From Candidatus Cryptobacteroides faecipullorum (lineage in GTDB: Bacteria; Bacteroidota; Bacteroidia; Bacteroidales; UBA932): a stretch of 64,000 nt of DNA. Location: contig JADIMH010000015.1 in assembly GCA_017694885.1 (NCBI GenBank), forward strand, positions 1 through 64,000. The letters are read 5' to 3'. Both the position numbers and the translations under genes were made by a program. Position 1 is the stretch's first letter, and every line of letters begins with the position of its first letter. This document shows, piece after piece, positions 42,819 through 52,495 of the stretch. The notes beneath the pieces are model-generated. The model did no database searches. It saw only the letters and a program-made list of their open reading frames with translations, and was not told the DNA's origin.

Positions 42819-45386
42819 ATGGGCAACAGTGTAAAGATGTCTTTCCCGGTGGCCGGGATGAGCTGCGCTTCATGTGCCGCAAGAGTGGACAAGGTCCTGA
42901 ACAGGCAGAAAGGCGTATTGCAGGCAAGCGTCAATTATGCGTCGGCTATGGCCCGGGTAGAGTTCGATCCGGAAAAATGTTCTGAAGAGTCTCTGCGCAA
43001 GGCCGTACAGGATGCCGGATATGACCTTCTGATACCGGAACATACCGTACAGGAAGCGGAAGATTCCGGCGAATCTGTTTTCGAAGAGGCGGAGCGGCTT
43101 TATGAAAAGCATTACAGAACACTCAGGCATAAGACAGCCGCTGCCATGGCGCTGGCCCTGCCTATAACGGTGCTCGGCATGGCTTTTATGGATGTTCCGT
43201 GGATGAAATATGTTCTTTTCGTTCTGTCGGCTCCGGTCGTCTTCTGGCTCGGAGGCGGTTTTTTCTCCAGTGCATGGAAACAGCTGAAACACGGAACGGC
43301 CAATATGGATACCTTAGTGGCAAGCAGTACGGGGATTGCCTGGCTGTTCAGCGTATTCAATATGCTGTTCCCTGAGTTCTGGCTCTCCCGAGGCATCACG
43401 CCTCATGTATATTTCGAGTCATCCGCCATGATCATAGCATTCATTCTTCTGGGACGGCTGCTTGAGGACCGGGCCAAGAGGAATGCTTCTTCGGCAATCA
43501 GGAAACTGGCCGGTCTCCGTCCCAAGACCGTATGGGTCGCGACTCCGGAAGGGGAGAGGGAGGTAGAAATATCCAAAATACGCCCAGGAGACATAATTAC
43601 CGTAAAACCCGGGGACAGGCTTGCGGCCGACGGTACCGTGATTTCAGGATCGTCATATGTAGATGAAAGCATGCTCAGCGGGGAACCTGTTCCTGTCGGG
43701 AAATCATCGGGCGAGAAGGTTTTCGCCGGGACCGTCAACCAGAAAGGTTCTTTCCGGATGGCAGCTGACAAAGTCGGGGAGGATACCGTATTGTCCCGGA
43801 TAATCAAGATGGTACAGGATGCCCAGGGGTCAAAGGCTCCGGTCCAGAAACTCGTCGACAGGATAGCGGCGGTGTTTGTCCCGACAGTCATGGCCATATC
43901 CTTTATCGCCTTTCTCGGGTGGGTGGTTTTCGCTCCGGAGAACGGATTCACACATGGCCTGCTTGCAATGGTGACGGTACTTATCATAGCCTGTCCGTGC
44001 GCATTGGGGCTTGCAACCCCGACTGCACTGATGGTTGGAACAGGCAAGGGTGCGGAGAACGGGATATTAATTAAAGATGCTGAAAGTCTGGAAATTGCAA
44101 GAAAGATAGATACGGTAGTGCTTGACAAGACAGGAACACTCACCGAGGGACATCCGCGCGTAACCGGGTGTATGTGGTCCGACTCCGTGAAACAGGCAGG
44201 GGAGATTCCGTACAAGGCTGCCGCACTGCTCGCGCTGGAGCGTAATTCAGAGCATCCGCTATCGGAAGCGGTGATAAAGTACATTTCGGCAAATCCTGTT
44301 TCCCGGGGAGTCTGCCCGGTCTCGGAATCCGCATGCGGAAATATGGCTGTCGCAACTTCTTTCGAGGCCGTTCCAGGCCGCGGTGTCAGGGGAACCGTCG
44401 GAGGCCGGGGCTACTTTGCCGGCAATCTTGCAATGGTGCATGAAGAAGGTATCGGCATACCGGGCGGCATGCTCTCCGAAGCCGGGAAATGGGAGTCGGA
44501 AGCGAAGACGGTAATATGGTTTGCGGATTGCAGTTCCGTTCTGGCTGTCCTTGCCGTGGAAGACGTTCTGAAGCCGACATCGGAAGAGGCCGTAAGACAG
44601 CTTCGGGATATGGGTATCGAAGTATGGATGCTTACCGGGGACAACGGGAATTCCGCCCGGGCTGTCGCCGCCAAAGCCGGTATCGGCCGCTACAGGTCAG
44701 ATGTGCTTCCGGAGGACAAGACGGAATTCATAAAGAGGCTCCAGTCCGAAGGACATAAGGTAGCCATGGCCGGTGACGGTATAAACGACAGCGCGGCTCT
44801 TGCCCGGGCCGACCTGAGCATAGCGATGGGCCAGGGCAGCGACATAGCTATGGATGCGGCCATGATGACCGTGCTTTCTTCGGATCTGCTGAAGATACCA
44901 CAGGCCATAAGACTGTCTTCCATGACTGTAAAGACTATCAGGGAAAACCTGTTCTGGGCTTTTTTCTATAACATTATCGCTGTCCCTATAGCTGCCGGAG
45001 TCCTCTACCCTGTCAACGGGTTTCTGCTCGATCCCATGATAGGAGGGGCTGCGATGGCCATGAGCAGTGTCAGTGTCGTAAGCAACAGTCTTCGGCTCAG
45101 GTATAAGAAAACGGGAAGCATAGGGCATGCAGGATATGCCGGAGCGACCGATATGGATAAAAACAGCAATATCATGAAAAAATTCAAAGTGGAAGGCATG
45201 ATGTGCGGCCATTGCCGTGCGCATGTGGAAAAGGCACTCAACAGTATTGAAGGGGTACAGGCTACGGTGAGTCTCGATCCTCCGGTAGCGGAAGTAGAGT
45301 TTACGGAAGGACGTGAACTTACACTGCAAGAGCTTCAGAAAGCGGTAACGGAAAACGCCGGAGAATATACTCTTACGCAGATGTGA
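42819..45386 (+). CDS. copA: Copper-transporting P1B-type ATPase with N- and C-terminal metal-binding domains
   Basis: 855 residues. N-terminal HMA with GMSCASC (~res 13-19); eight membrane segments; actuator region GEPVPVG (~290); the metal-site ACPCALGLATPTALM (~391) of Cu(I) pumps; CLDKTGTLTEG-like phosphorylation site DKTGTLT (~435); MAGDGINDSAALARADL (~650). After the last membrane helices a second HMA follows (res ~786-855: VEGMMCGHCRAHVEKALN). A C-terminal HMA is unusual in CopA, where the metal domains sit at the N-terminus. The two-domain end could be a fused CopZ-like chaperone. Exports Cu+ across the inner membrane. Confidence 0.94.
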   Translation: MGNSVKMSFPVAGMSCASCAARVDKVLNRQKGVLQASVNYASAMARVEFDPEKCSEESLRKAVQDAGYDLLIPEHTVQEAEDSGESVFEEAERLYEKHYRTLRHKTAAAMALALPITVLGMAFMDVPWMKYVLFVLSAPVVFWLGGGFFSSAWKQLKHGTANMDTLVASSTGIAWLFSVFNMLFPEFWLSRGITPHVYFESSAMIIAFILLGRLLEDRAKRNASSAIRKLAGLRPKTVWVATPEGEREVEISKIRPGDIITVKPGDRLAADGTVISGSSYVDESMLSGEPVPVGKSSGEKVFAGTVNQKGSFRMAADKVGEDTVLSRIIKMVQDAQGSKAPVQKLVDRIAAVFVPTVMAISFIAFLGWVVFAPENGFTHGLLAMVTVLIIACPCALGLATPTALMVGTGKGAENGILIKDAESLEIARKIDTVVLDKTGTLTEGHPRVTGCMWSDSVKQAGEIPYKAAALLALERNSEHPLSEAVIKYISANPVSRGVCPVSESACGNMAVATSFEAVPGRGVRGTVGGRGYFAGNLAMVHEEGIGIPGGMLSEAGKWESEAKTVIWFADCSSVLAVLAVEDVLKPTSEEAVRQLRDMGIEVWMLTGDNGNSARAVAAKAGIGRYRSDVLPEDKTEFIKRLQSEGHKVAMAGDGINDSAALARADLSIAMGQGSDIAMDAAMMTVLSSDLLKIPQAIRLSSMTVKTIRENLFWAFFYNIIAVPIAAGVLYPVNGFLLDPMIGGAAMAMSSVSVVSNSLRLRYKKTGSIGHAGYAGATDMDKNSNIMKKFKVEGMMCGHCRAHVEKALNSIEGVQATVSLDPPVAEVEFTEGRELTLQELQKAVTENAGEYTLTQM

Positions 45387-45437
45387 CATCCTTGTTTTAT
45401 TGGGAGCGGCCGGAACGGCACAACTCCAAACCAATTA

Positions 45438-45488
45438 TAAGACGGTTAAGCCGATGTTTACACACAGGCTTTTCCCGTCTTTTTTTGT
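45438..45488 (+). terminator. Terminator of copA
   Basis: AAGACGG and CCGTCTT arms with an inner AAGCC/GGCTT pair and a run of T's (TTTTTTT) following. Confidence 0.8.
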
Positions 45489-45576
45489 GTATGTTAAATT
45501 ATTGTGAATTTGTGTATTATAACGGGGTTATTATTTCAGATTGTTTATATCTTTGCTCAAAGCACGAGAATTTATA

Positions 45577-46131
45577 ATGGATTTGAGCGGTATCAGTGAA
45601 AAGGATCTTTTGGGAAAACTCGTTTCAGACGCGGAAGGGAAGCCGGCGTTCACCGTGCTTTATGCCAAATATGCTCCGAAGTGCCGGATGTTTGTCCGGG
45701 CCATGACAAAAGACCCTTCGGCCGCCGAAGACATTACCCATGACATTTTCGTAAAGATATGGCTGAAGCGCGAGCTCGTATCCAAGGCCGATTCATTTTC
45801 TTCATACCTTTTCAGGATGGTCAGGAATGCCGTGCTTGACCATTATGAGAGCAATGCCATAAAACGCCGCTATGCTACCCGGCAGCGTATGGCCGGAGAG
45901 GAATTCCGCGAGCTTGTCGAAGAAAAAGTCAATCTTGACGATCTTGAACTCATAATATTCAAGACCGTAAGCGGTATGCCAGACCAGAGAAGACGCATAT
46001 TTTCCTTGAGCCGTTACCATGGTATGGAAAACAAGGATATCGCCACTCTCTGCGGCCTTAATATCCGTACCGTCGAGAATCATATTACCAATGCGCTTGC
46101 GGATATACGTCTTGCGTTGTCGGAAATCTGA
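45577..46131 (+). CDS. ECF-type sigma factor of the SusC/D locus
   Basis: 184 residues from the ATG at 45577 (a longer frame upstream starts before the promoter box and is dropped). Region 2: FTVLYAKYAPKCRMFVRAMTKDPSAAEDITHDIFVKIWLK; region 4: MPDQRRRIFSLSRYHGMENKDIATLCGLNIRTVENHITNALADIRLAL. This is the FecI-like class that is held by a FecR anti-sigma factor and released by a TonB receptor with an STN domain. Both follow here. A TATCTTTG -7 box is at 45548-45555, but no good -33. Confidence 0.92.
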   Translation: MDLSGISEKDLLGKLVSDAEGKPAFTVLYAKYAPKCRMFVRAMTKDPSAAEDITHDIFVKIWLKRELVSKADSFSSYLFRMVRNAVLDHYESNAIKRRYATRQRMAGEEFRELVEEKVNLDDLELIIFKTVSGMPDQRRRIFSLSRYHGMENKDIATLCGLNIRTVENHITNALADIRLALSEI

Positions 46132-46198
46132 AAAAAAATACCGTTGCGATTGTGTGTTTTGCCGGGGTTGCCCGTCATCATTATGTAAATCACCCTGA

Positions 46199-47194
46199 AT
46201 GACACACAAAAGTATCAAAGAGATTATCCGTACCTACCTGCAGAACGATGTTCCCGAGCAGGTCCGGGAGTCATTCGAAAAGTGGATGCTCGATACGGAA
46301 TCTTTCCAGGAGAAGAACGAGGCTTTGGAATCGATCTGGAACGAGTCCGTGCATGAATCTTCCGGGGACGGCGGGCCGGTAAGGACTGTCAGTTCCGTTT
46401 TCGATGACGCTTCGGCCTTTGATGCTGCCCGTAAACGTTCCGACCGCAGGCGCGGTACGGCTCTGTGGATATCTTCAGCCGCGGCCGTATTCTTCGCTTT
46501 CATAGCGCTTTTCCAGTTTTTTTCAGACCGGACTCCGGATGTCAGGCTGGCTTCTTCCGAGGACGCAAAGGCGTCCTTTGTCCTTCCGGACGGATCTAAA
46601 GTGTGGCTTAACAGCGGCAGTACCCTTTCATATTCAAAAGGACTCAAGGGCAGGAATCGGACAGTGACCCTTGAAGGGGAAGGATTCTTCGATGTGGAGA
46701 AGAATCCTGACAGACCGTTTGTCGTAAAAGCACGGGATCTGGATATCACTGTTCTCGGTACCGAGTTTACCGTATCCGCGCAGGATGACAAGGATATAGC
46801 GGTATACCTGCAGGAAGGCAGGGTGAAGGTCAGCGGCCCGAAACTGGAAGACGGACTTGAAATGAAGCCTGACCAGGCCATAATATATGACAGGTTATCA
46901 TCCGGATATAAAGTCAGGAAGGTGAATGCAGCCAATCATACCGCCTGGATCCGCGACAGGCTTGATTTCTACAACACTTCCCTGTATGATATCCTGGAGA
47001 CTCTCTGCCATTGGTATAATACCGGTATAAAGTGCACCGATCCGGTTCTTGCCGGAAGAATCAAACTGACGCTGACCGTCAGGCAGGAGCCGCTGGAAGA
47101 GATAATGCTGGCTATAGCCGAACTTGTTCCCTATGAATTCACAACCTTGAAAGACAGTACGGACACAGTTTATATAACCCTTTCTAAAAACTAG
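46199..47194 (+). CDS. FecR-type anti-sigma factor
   Basis: 331 residues. Cytosolic N-terminus (~res 1-82), one membrane segment (ALWISSAAAVFFAFIALFQFF, ~85-107), then the FecR domain with SFVLPDGSKVWLNSGSTLSYSKGL, VTLEGEGFFDVEKNPDRPFVVKA and DITVLGTEFTVSAQDD, and a C-terminal DUF4974-like part ending in LPYEFTTLKDSTDTVYITL-type sheet. It holds the sigma factor until the STN domain of the receptor signals. 67 bp after the sigma gene, 4 bp before susC. Confidence 0.93.
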   Translation: MTHKSIKEIIRTYLQNDVPEQVRESFEKWMLDTESFQEKNEALESIWNESVHESSGDGGPVRTVSSVFDDASAFDAARKRSDRRRGTALWISSAAAVFFAFIALFQFFSDRTPDVRLASSEDAKASFVLPDGSKVWLNSGSTLSYSKGLKGRNRTVTLEGEGFFDVEKNPDRPFVVKARDLDITVLGTEFTVSAQDDKDIAVYLQEGRVKVSGPKLEDGLEMKPDQAIIYDRLSSGYKVRKVNAANHTAWIRDRLDFYNTSLYDILETLCHWYNTGIKCTDPVLAGRIKLTLTVRQEPLEEIMLAIAELVPYEFTTLKDSTDTVYITLSKN

Positions 47195-47198
47195 ATTT

Positions 47199-50100
47199 AT
47201 GCAACGAGTCAAACAATTTCTGACAAGCATTCTGCTATGCTTGCTGGCCGGAAGTGTATCTCTGCATGCCCAAGGGCCCAGGGTCACTCTCGACATGCAG
47301 AATGTCACTGTCCTGGAAGTCCTGGAAAGCATTGAACAGACTTCTGACTATGCGTTTTTCTACAACAACGCTGACTTCGATACCGGAAAGAAGGTGTCGG
47401 TTAAGGTTGATGGCCAGCCTGTCGAGGCTGTGATCGAACAGATTCTGCCGGGGTTTGCCTGTTGGATCGACAACAAAAAGATAATCCTGTTGAAACCGGG
47501 AGAGAAGTTGTCGGACCTGGATTTGCCGGAGGATTCCGGAGAATATGAAATAACAGGTGTAATCAGGGATTCCGGAGGCGACCCTCTCGTCGGAGCGTCG
47601 GCCCTGATCAGATATAAGGGCAAACTTTACGGAGGAACGGCCGACCTGGACGGAAAATTCACTGTCCTCCTTCCCGGCCGGCCCGAAGCGTCATCCAATA
47701 TCGTGTTCTCTTTTATGGGATTTGCCGATAAGAGCATGGAAGTAGGCAACAGGACACATTTCGATGTCATTCTTCAGGATGACGCGCATGTGCTTTCCGA
47801 ATCCGTCGTGGTGGGATACGGAGTCCAGAAAAAGGTCAATCTGACGGGAGCCGTAGCCGCCATTTCTGAAGAGGCGCTGAAAGACAGGCCTGTAGCCAGT
47901 GTCGGACAGGCTTTGCAGGGAATGATACCGAACCTGAACATTACTCAGAATTCGGGTCGCCCTGGTGATGGTTCTACATACAACATCAGAGGAAATACAT
48001 CTCCGAACGGAGGTTCCCCTCTCATTCTCGTGGACGGGGTGGAAACATATCTCGACAGGATAAATTCCAATGATATCGAGTCCATTTCCGTTCTGAAGGA
48101 TGCAGCTTCGGCGGCTATCTACGGAGCCAGGGGTGCATTCGGAGTGATTCTCGTGACTACCAAGAGCGGGAAGTTCAACAGCGCGCCTAAGGTTACCGCC
48201 GATGTGCGCTTCTCGTTCTCTGCCAATACCGCCTCTACCGATTTCGAGACCAGGGGATATTACTCCGCCAAGATAGCGGATATGTTCATGTCAACAAAAG
48301 GAGGAGTGCCGTATACCAGCTATACCGATTATGATTACCAGAGGCTGTGGGAAAGAAGGAATGACAAGGTGGAGAACCCGGAAAGGCCGTGGGTGCTTAC
48401 GGAAATGAGGAACGGAAGGCTCTCCTATGTCTATCTGGCCAACTTCGACTGGTATAACTACATGTTCGATGAATCCCGTCCTACCCAGGACTATAACGTC
48501 AATGTCACGGGAGGTTCCAAGAATGTCTCATACATGGTCAGCGGAAGGTACTACCATCAGGACGGATTTTTCCGTATTGGACCGGATGACTATGATTCGT
48601 TCAATGCCAGGGCCAAGGTAGATATAAAAGTGAAGCCATGGCTCAGACTTGGGGCGAACATCAAATTCTTCAACGGCACATATTTCTACCACGGGAACAA
48701 TTATCGCCGGCCTACGCTTCATGCCCTGGCGAGCTTCGTTCCGATGAACCCGGACGGCACGGCGGTTTCACATACTGTCCTGACAAGTTCGGCTTCCCAC
48801 TATATCATGGACGGCTACAGCGCCATGCTTCTGAAAGGCAAGCAATGGGGAAGGCAGCGTACGTCCGAATATACGACTTCATGGACCATGACCGCCGATA
48901 TAACCAAGAAACTTAAATTCAACGCTGATTTTTCATACAAGTTCGGTTACCGGAGGAACGAATACAGGGATGCCACAGTCGAATATTCCATGTATCCGGG
49001 CGAAATCCTTCAGGAGTCCACCAATTCTTTCATGGACAGGCTTAGCGATACCGTCTGGGAACAGAACAACTACGTGGCGAATGCCTATTTCGCTTATGAC
49101 AATACATGGAACAGCGCCCACCACTTTACCGGTACGGCGGGAGTAAACTATGAGGCGAGACATTATAAGGACCTTTCGGTCAGAAAGAACGACCTCCTTT
49201 CAGAGGAGCTTTCCGATTTCAACCTTGCGACGGGCGAGGTGACTACCCTGACCGGAGGAGTCGATGAATATTCCCTTGCCGGTCTTTTCATGAGGTTCAC
49301 TTACGATTACAAATCCCGTTATCTTATAGAGTTCAACGGAAGGTATGACGGATCGTCAAGGTTCCTTCCGGGGCACAGGTGGGGATTCTTCCCGTCCGTC
49401 TCCGCGGCCTACAGGATAAGCGAAGAGCCGTTCTGGACACCTTTGTCAGGAGTCGTGAACAATGCGAAGATACGTCTTTCATACGGTTCGCTCGGCAACC
49501 AGAACATCGGATACTATGATTACTATCAGACGGTAAGCACCAGCGGAAATATGAGCTATACATTTGACGGACAGAGTCTTGCAGGCCATGCCACCGTGAG
49601 CGATCCGGTGTCGACCGGAACGTGGGAAACGGTGATTACCAAGGATATAGGTCTCGATCTCGGATTCTGGGAAGACAGGCTGACCTTTACAGGGGACTTC
49701 TATGTCAGGGATACGAAAGGCATATTGACGATAGGCAAGCAGCTTCCTTCCATTTACGGAGCCTCCGAACCGAAGGTAAATGCCAACGATCTCCGGACTA
49801 CGGGATGGGAAATCCTGCTGGAGTGGAAAGACTCGTTCATGATAGGCGAGCACCGGTTCGACTATAATATCGGAGGTAATCTGGCGGACTATACGGCTGT
49901 ATACACCAAAGCGGACAATCCTTCCGGCCTGTACTCGGACCCATATGTCGGGAAGCGTCTGGGCGAAATATGGGGATTTACTGTCGGAGGCCTGTTCCAG
50001 AGCGATGAAGAGGCTGCGGCCTACGCTTCCATGGTGGATATGTCGCAGGTCTGCGTAGACTATTATGAATCCGTAGGAGAGTATGGCAGAGGCGTCAGAG

Positions 50101-50720
50101 GAGGCGACATGAAGTATCTCGACCGTGACGGAGACAATGTCATAACATTCGGAAAGAATACGCTTGATGATCCCGGAGACAGGAAAGTGATAGGAAACAG
50201 CCAGCCGCGATTCCTGTACGGTTTCCACGGCGGATTCAGCTTCTTCGGGTTCGACTTTTCGATTTTCTTCCAGGGCATCGGCCACCAGGACTGGTATCCG
50301 GGAGCCGACAACCAGCGGTTCTGGGGTCCTTATTCAAGGCCTTATACATCGTTTGTCGGAAAGGATTTCATGGCTGACGTATGGTCCGAGACCAACAAGG
50401 ACGCCTATTTCCCGAGAGCCAGAGGTTACTCCGCACTGAGTGCAGGGTCTCTGTACTATACCAACGACCGGTATCTCCAGAATCTTGCCTATCTCAGGCT
50501 GAAGAACCTGACGGTCGGCTATACGATTCCGCAGAAGGCCCTGCGCAAGGCCGGAATATCGAACCTGAGGGTATATTTCAGCGGAGAGAACCTGTGGTAC
50601 ACCAGCCCGCTGCATTCCAAATATGTGGATCCTGAACTTCTCGCCATAGCCAGCGACAAGAACGGAGATACCTACTCTTTCTATAAGACATTCTCTTTCG
50701 GAGTGACACTTGAGTTTTAA
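47199..50720 (+). CDS. SusC/RagA-family TonB-linked outer-membrane receptor with STN domain
   Basis: 1173 residues. Signal peptide ends about residue 25 (LLAGSVSLHAQG). The STN domain (res ~27-85: VTLDMQNVTVLEVLESIEQTSDYAFFY) marks it as a signal transducer to FecR. A carboxypeptidase-regulatory-like domain (~105-195: EITGVIRDSGGDPLVGASALI) is followed by the plug (~205-320: SVVVGYGVQKKVNLTGAV, NIRGNTSPNGGSPLILVDGVE) and the barrel, ending FYKTFSFGVTLEF. Binds and imports an oligosaccharide or other ligand with the partner SusD. Substrate not readable from sequence. Confidence 0.95.
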   Translation: MQRVKQFLTSILLCLLAGSVSLHAQGPRVTLDMQNVTVLEVLESIEQTSDYAFFYNNADFDTGKKVSVKVDGQPVEAVIEQILPGFACWIDNKKIILLKPGEKLSDLDLPEDSGEYEITGVIRDSGGDPLVGASALIRYKGKLYGGTADLDGKFTVLLPGRPEASSNIVFSFMGFADKSMEVGNRTHFDVILQDDAHVLSESVVVGYGVQKKVNLTGAVAAISEEALKDRPVASVGQALQGMIPNLNITQNSGRPGDGSTYNIRGNTSPNGGSPLILVDGVETYLDRINSNDIESISVLKDAASAAIYGARGAFGVILVTTKSGKFNSAPKVTADVRFSFSANTASTDFETRGYYSAKIADMFMSTKGGVPYTSYTDYDYQRLWERRNDKVENPERPWVLTEMRNGRLSYVYLANFDWYNYMFDESRPTQDYNVNVTGGSKNVSYMVSGRYYHQDGFFRIGPDDYDSFNARAKVDIKVKPWLRLGANIKFFNGTYFYHGNNYRRPTLHALASFVPMNPDGTAVSHTVLTSSASHYIMDGYSAMLLKGKQWGRQRTSEYTTSWTMTADITKKLKFNADFSYKFGYRRNEYRDATVEYSMYPGEILQESTNSFMDRLSDTVWEQNNYVANAYFAYDNTWNSAHHFTGTAGVNYEARHYKDLSVRKNDLLSEELSDFNLATGEVTTLTGGVDEYSLAGLFMRFTYDYKSRYLIEFNGRYDGSSRFLPGHRWGFFPSVSAAYRISEEPFWTPLSGVVNNAKIRLSYGSLGNQNIGYYDYYQTVSTSGNMSYTFDGQSLAGHATVSDPVSTGTWETVITKDIGLDLGFWEDRLTFTGDFYVRDTKGILTIGKQLPSIYGASEPKVNANDLRTTGWEILLEWKDSFMIGEHRFDYNIGGNLADYTAVYTKADNPSGLYSDPYVGKRLGEIWGFTVGGLFQSDEEAAAYASMVDMSQVCVDYYESVGEYGRGVRGGDMKYLDRDGDNVITFGKNTLDDPGDRKVIGNSQPRFLYGFHGGFSFFGFDFSIFFQGIGHQDWYPGADNQRFWGPYSRPYTSFVGKDFMADVWSETNKDAYFPRARGYSALSAGSLYYTNDRYLQNLAYLRLKNLTVGYTIPQKALRKAGISNLRVYFSGENLWYTSPLHSKYVDPELLAIASDKNGDTYSFYKTFSFGVTLEF

Positions 50721-50735
50721 CATGGGAGGTGCATT

Positions 50736-52484
50736 ATGAAATCCAGATACTATCTTATATTGTTATTAGGTATGCCTGCCGCTGTCTCATGCGAAGATTT
50801 CCTTACCAGGCTGCCCCAGGATGAGCTGACGCCGGAGACATACTTTACTACGGAAGCGGAGTGCCAGCTGTATACCAATGAATTCTATAACCTCTTCCCC
50901 GAAGGGAGCGGAGTGTACGGTGAGACGGATGACTATATCATCCCTCTGCAGCTTTCGAACGAAGTGATCGGAAACAGGACGGTCCCTTCCACTTCCGGTT
51001 CATGGAACTGGGACAGGCTCAGGGACATAAACTTCTTCATGGAACATTCTTACCAGTGCGAGGACGAAAATGTCAGGCTGCAGTATGAAGGTCTTGCAAG
51101 ATTCTTCAGGGCTTATTTCTATTTTGAAAAAGTGAAGAGGTACGGAGATGTCCCTTGGGTCGACACTCCTCTTGCGGCAGAAGATCCTCAGCTGTATAAA
51201 GGACGCGATGACAGGAAGACAGTCATGCAGCATATCCTTGAAGACATCGACTTCGCGATAAATAACCTGCCTACGGCCAGGAATGTGTACCGGGTGACCA
51301 AGTGGACGGCTCTTGCCCTTAAATCCAGAATTTTCCTTTTCGAAGGGACGTTCAGGAAATACCATGGTCTTGGAGACTGGGAATCCTGTCTGGAAGAGGC
51401 GGTTTCAGCCGGAGAAGCCTTTATAAACACATCGGGCTACACGCTCTACTCGACAGGCAGCGCCCCGTATAGGGACCTTTTCACTCTTCTGGAATCCGAT
51501 GAAACGGAAATCATTCTGTCCAGAGCCTATACGGCATCGATCGGTCTGGTACATGACGTGAACGGACGGTTCACATCCATATCGATGGGACGTCCGGGCA
51601 TTGCCAAGGATGTGGTAAACATGTATCTGATGAAAGACGGTTCCAGATTTACCGACAAAGCCGGGTATGCAACCATGGATTTCTATGAGGAGTGTCAGGA
51701 CCGTGACCCGAGACTCGCGCAGACCATCCGTACCCCGGGCTATACCAGGATAGGAAGTGCGGTCCCTGTCGCTCCGGACATGGCCGCAACCATGACCGGC
51801 TATCAGATAATCAAATATGTCGGGTCCGCCACATATGATTCCTATAATACCTCGGAGAATGACCTTCCGATTTTCCGTGCCGCCGAGGTTTACCTCAATG
51901 TAGCCGAGGCCAAGGCCGAACTCGGTACCCTTACACAATCCGATCTGGACCTGACGGTCAACAGGATCAGGGCAAGGGCCGGTATGCCTTCATTGGACAT
52001 GGCCGCTGCCAACGCAGACCCGGACGGATACCTTATGTCCGAGTCTACGGGCTATACAGGAGTGACCGGAGAGAATACGGGTGTCATACTCGAAATCAGG
52101 AGAGAGCGTACCGTAGAACTTATCGCGGAAGGATTCCGGTATTGGGACATAATGAGATGGAAGGCGGGAAAACGTTTTGAAAGGCCGTTCTACGGAATGT
52201 ACTTCGACGGTCCGGGAAACTACGACCTTGACCGGAACGGTTCCGTGGATTTTGTAATATATGAGGGAACTGCTCCTTCAGCACAGGAGGGCGTAGTCTA
52301 CATGTCGCTCGAACAGGCGAATCTGTCTGAAGGGACCCATGGTTATCTTACGTGCCACGGCGATATCGCAAGACATTGGGACGAAGGGAAGGATTATCTT
52401 TATCCTGTGCCTACCGACGACATTGTCCTTACGGAAGGGGCGATTACGCAGAATCCCGGATGGGAGGACGGAATTGACTATTAA
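50736..52484 (+). CDS. SusD/RagB-family nutrient-binding lipoprotein
   Basis: 582 residues. Lipobox PAAVSC with Cys at 19, then EDFLTRLPQDELTPETYFTTEAECQLYTNEFYNLF, the typical SusD opening. Middle helical TPR region (RFFRAYFYFEKVKRYGDVPWVDTPL) and a C-terminal stretch with FRAAEVYLNVAEAKAELG and IRRERTVELIAEGFRYWDIMRWKAGK. Cap over the SusC barrel on the cell surface. Starts 15 bp after susC. Confidence 0.95.
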   Translation: MKSRYYLILLLGMPAAVSCEDFLTRLPQDELTPETYFTTEAECQLYTNEFYNLFPEGSGVYGETDDYIIPLQLSNEVIGNRTVPSTSGSWNWDRLRDINFFMEHSYQCEDENVRLQYEGLARFFRAYFYFEKVKRYGDVPWVDTPLAAEDPQLYKGRDDRKTVMQHILEDIDFAINNLPTARNVYRVTKWTALALKSRIFLFEGTFRKYHGLGDWESCLEEAVSAGEAFINTSGYTLYSTGSAPYRDLFTLLESDETEIILSRAYTASIGLVHDVNGRFTSISMGRPGIAKDVVNMYLMKDGSRFTDKAGYATMDFYEECQDRDPRLAQTIRTPGYTRIGSAVPVAPDMAATMTGYQIIKYVGSATYDSYNTSENDLPIFRAAEVYLNVAEAKAELGTLTQSDLDLTVNRIRARAGMPSLDMAAANADPDGYLMSESTGYTGVTGENTGVILEIRRERTVELIAEGFRYWDIMRWKAGKRFERPFYGMYFDGPGNYDLDRNGSVDFVIYEGTAPSAQEGVVYMSLEQANLSEGTHGYLTCHGDIARHWDEGKDYLYPVPTDDIVLTEGAITQNPGWEDGIDY

Positions 52485-52495
52485 AAATTTCAGCC

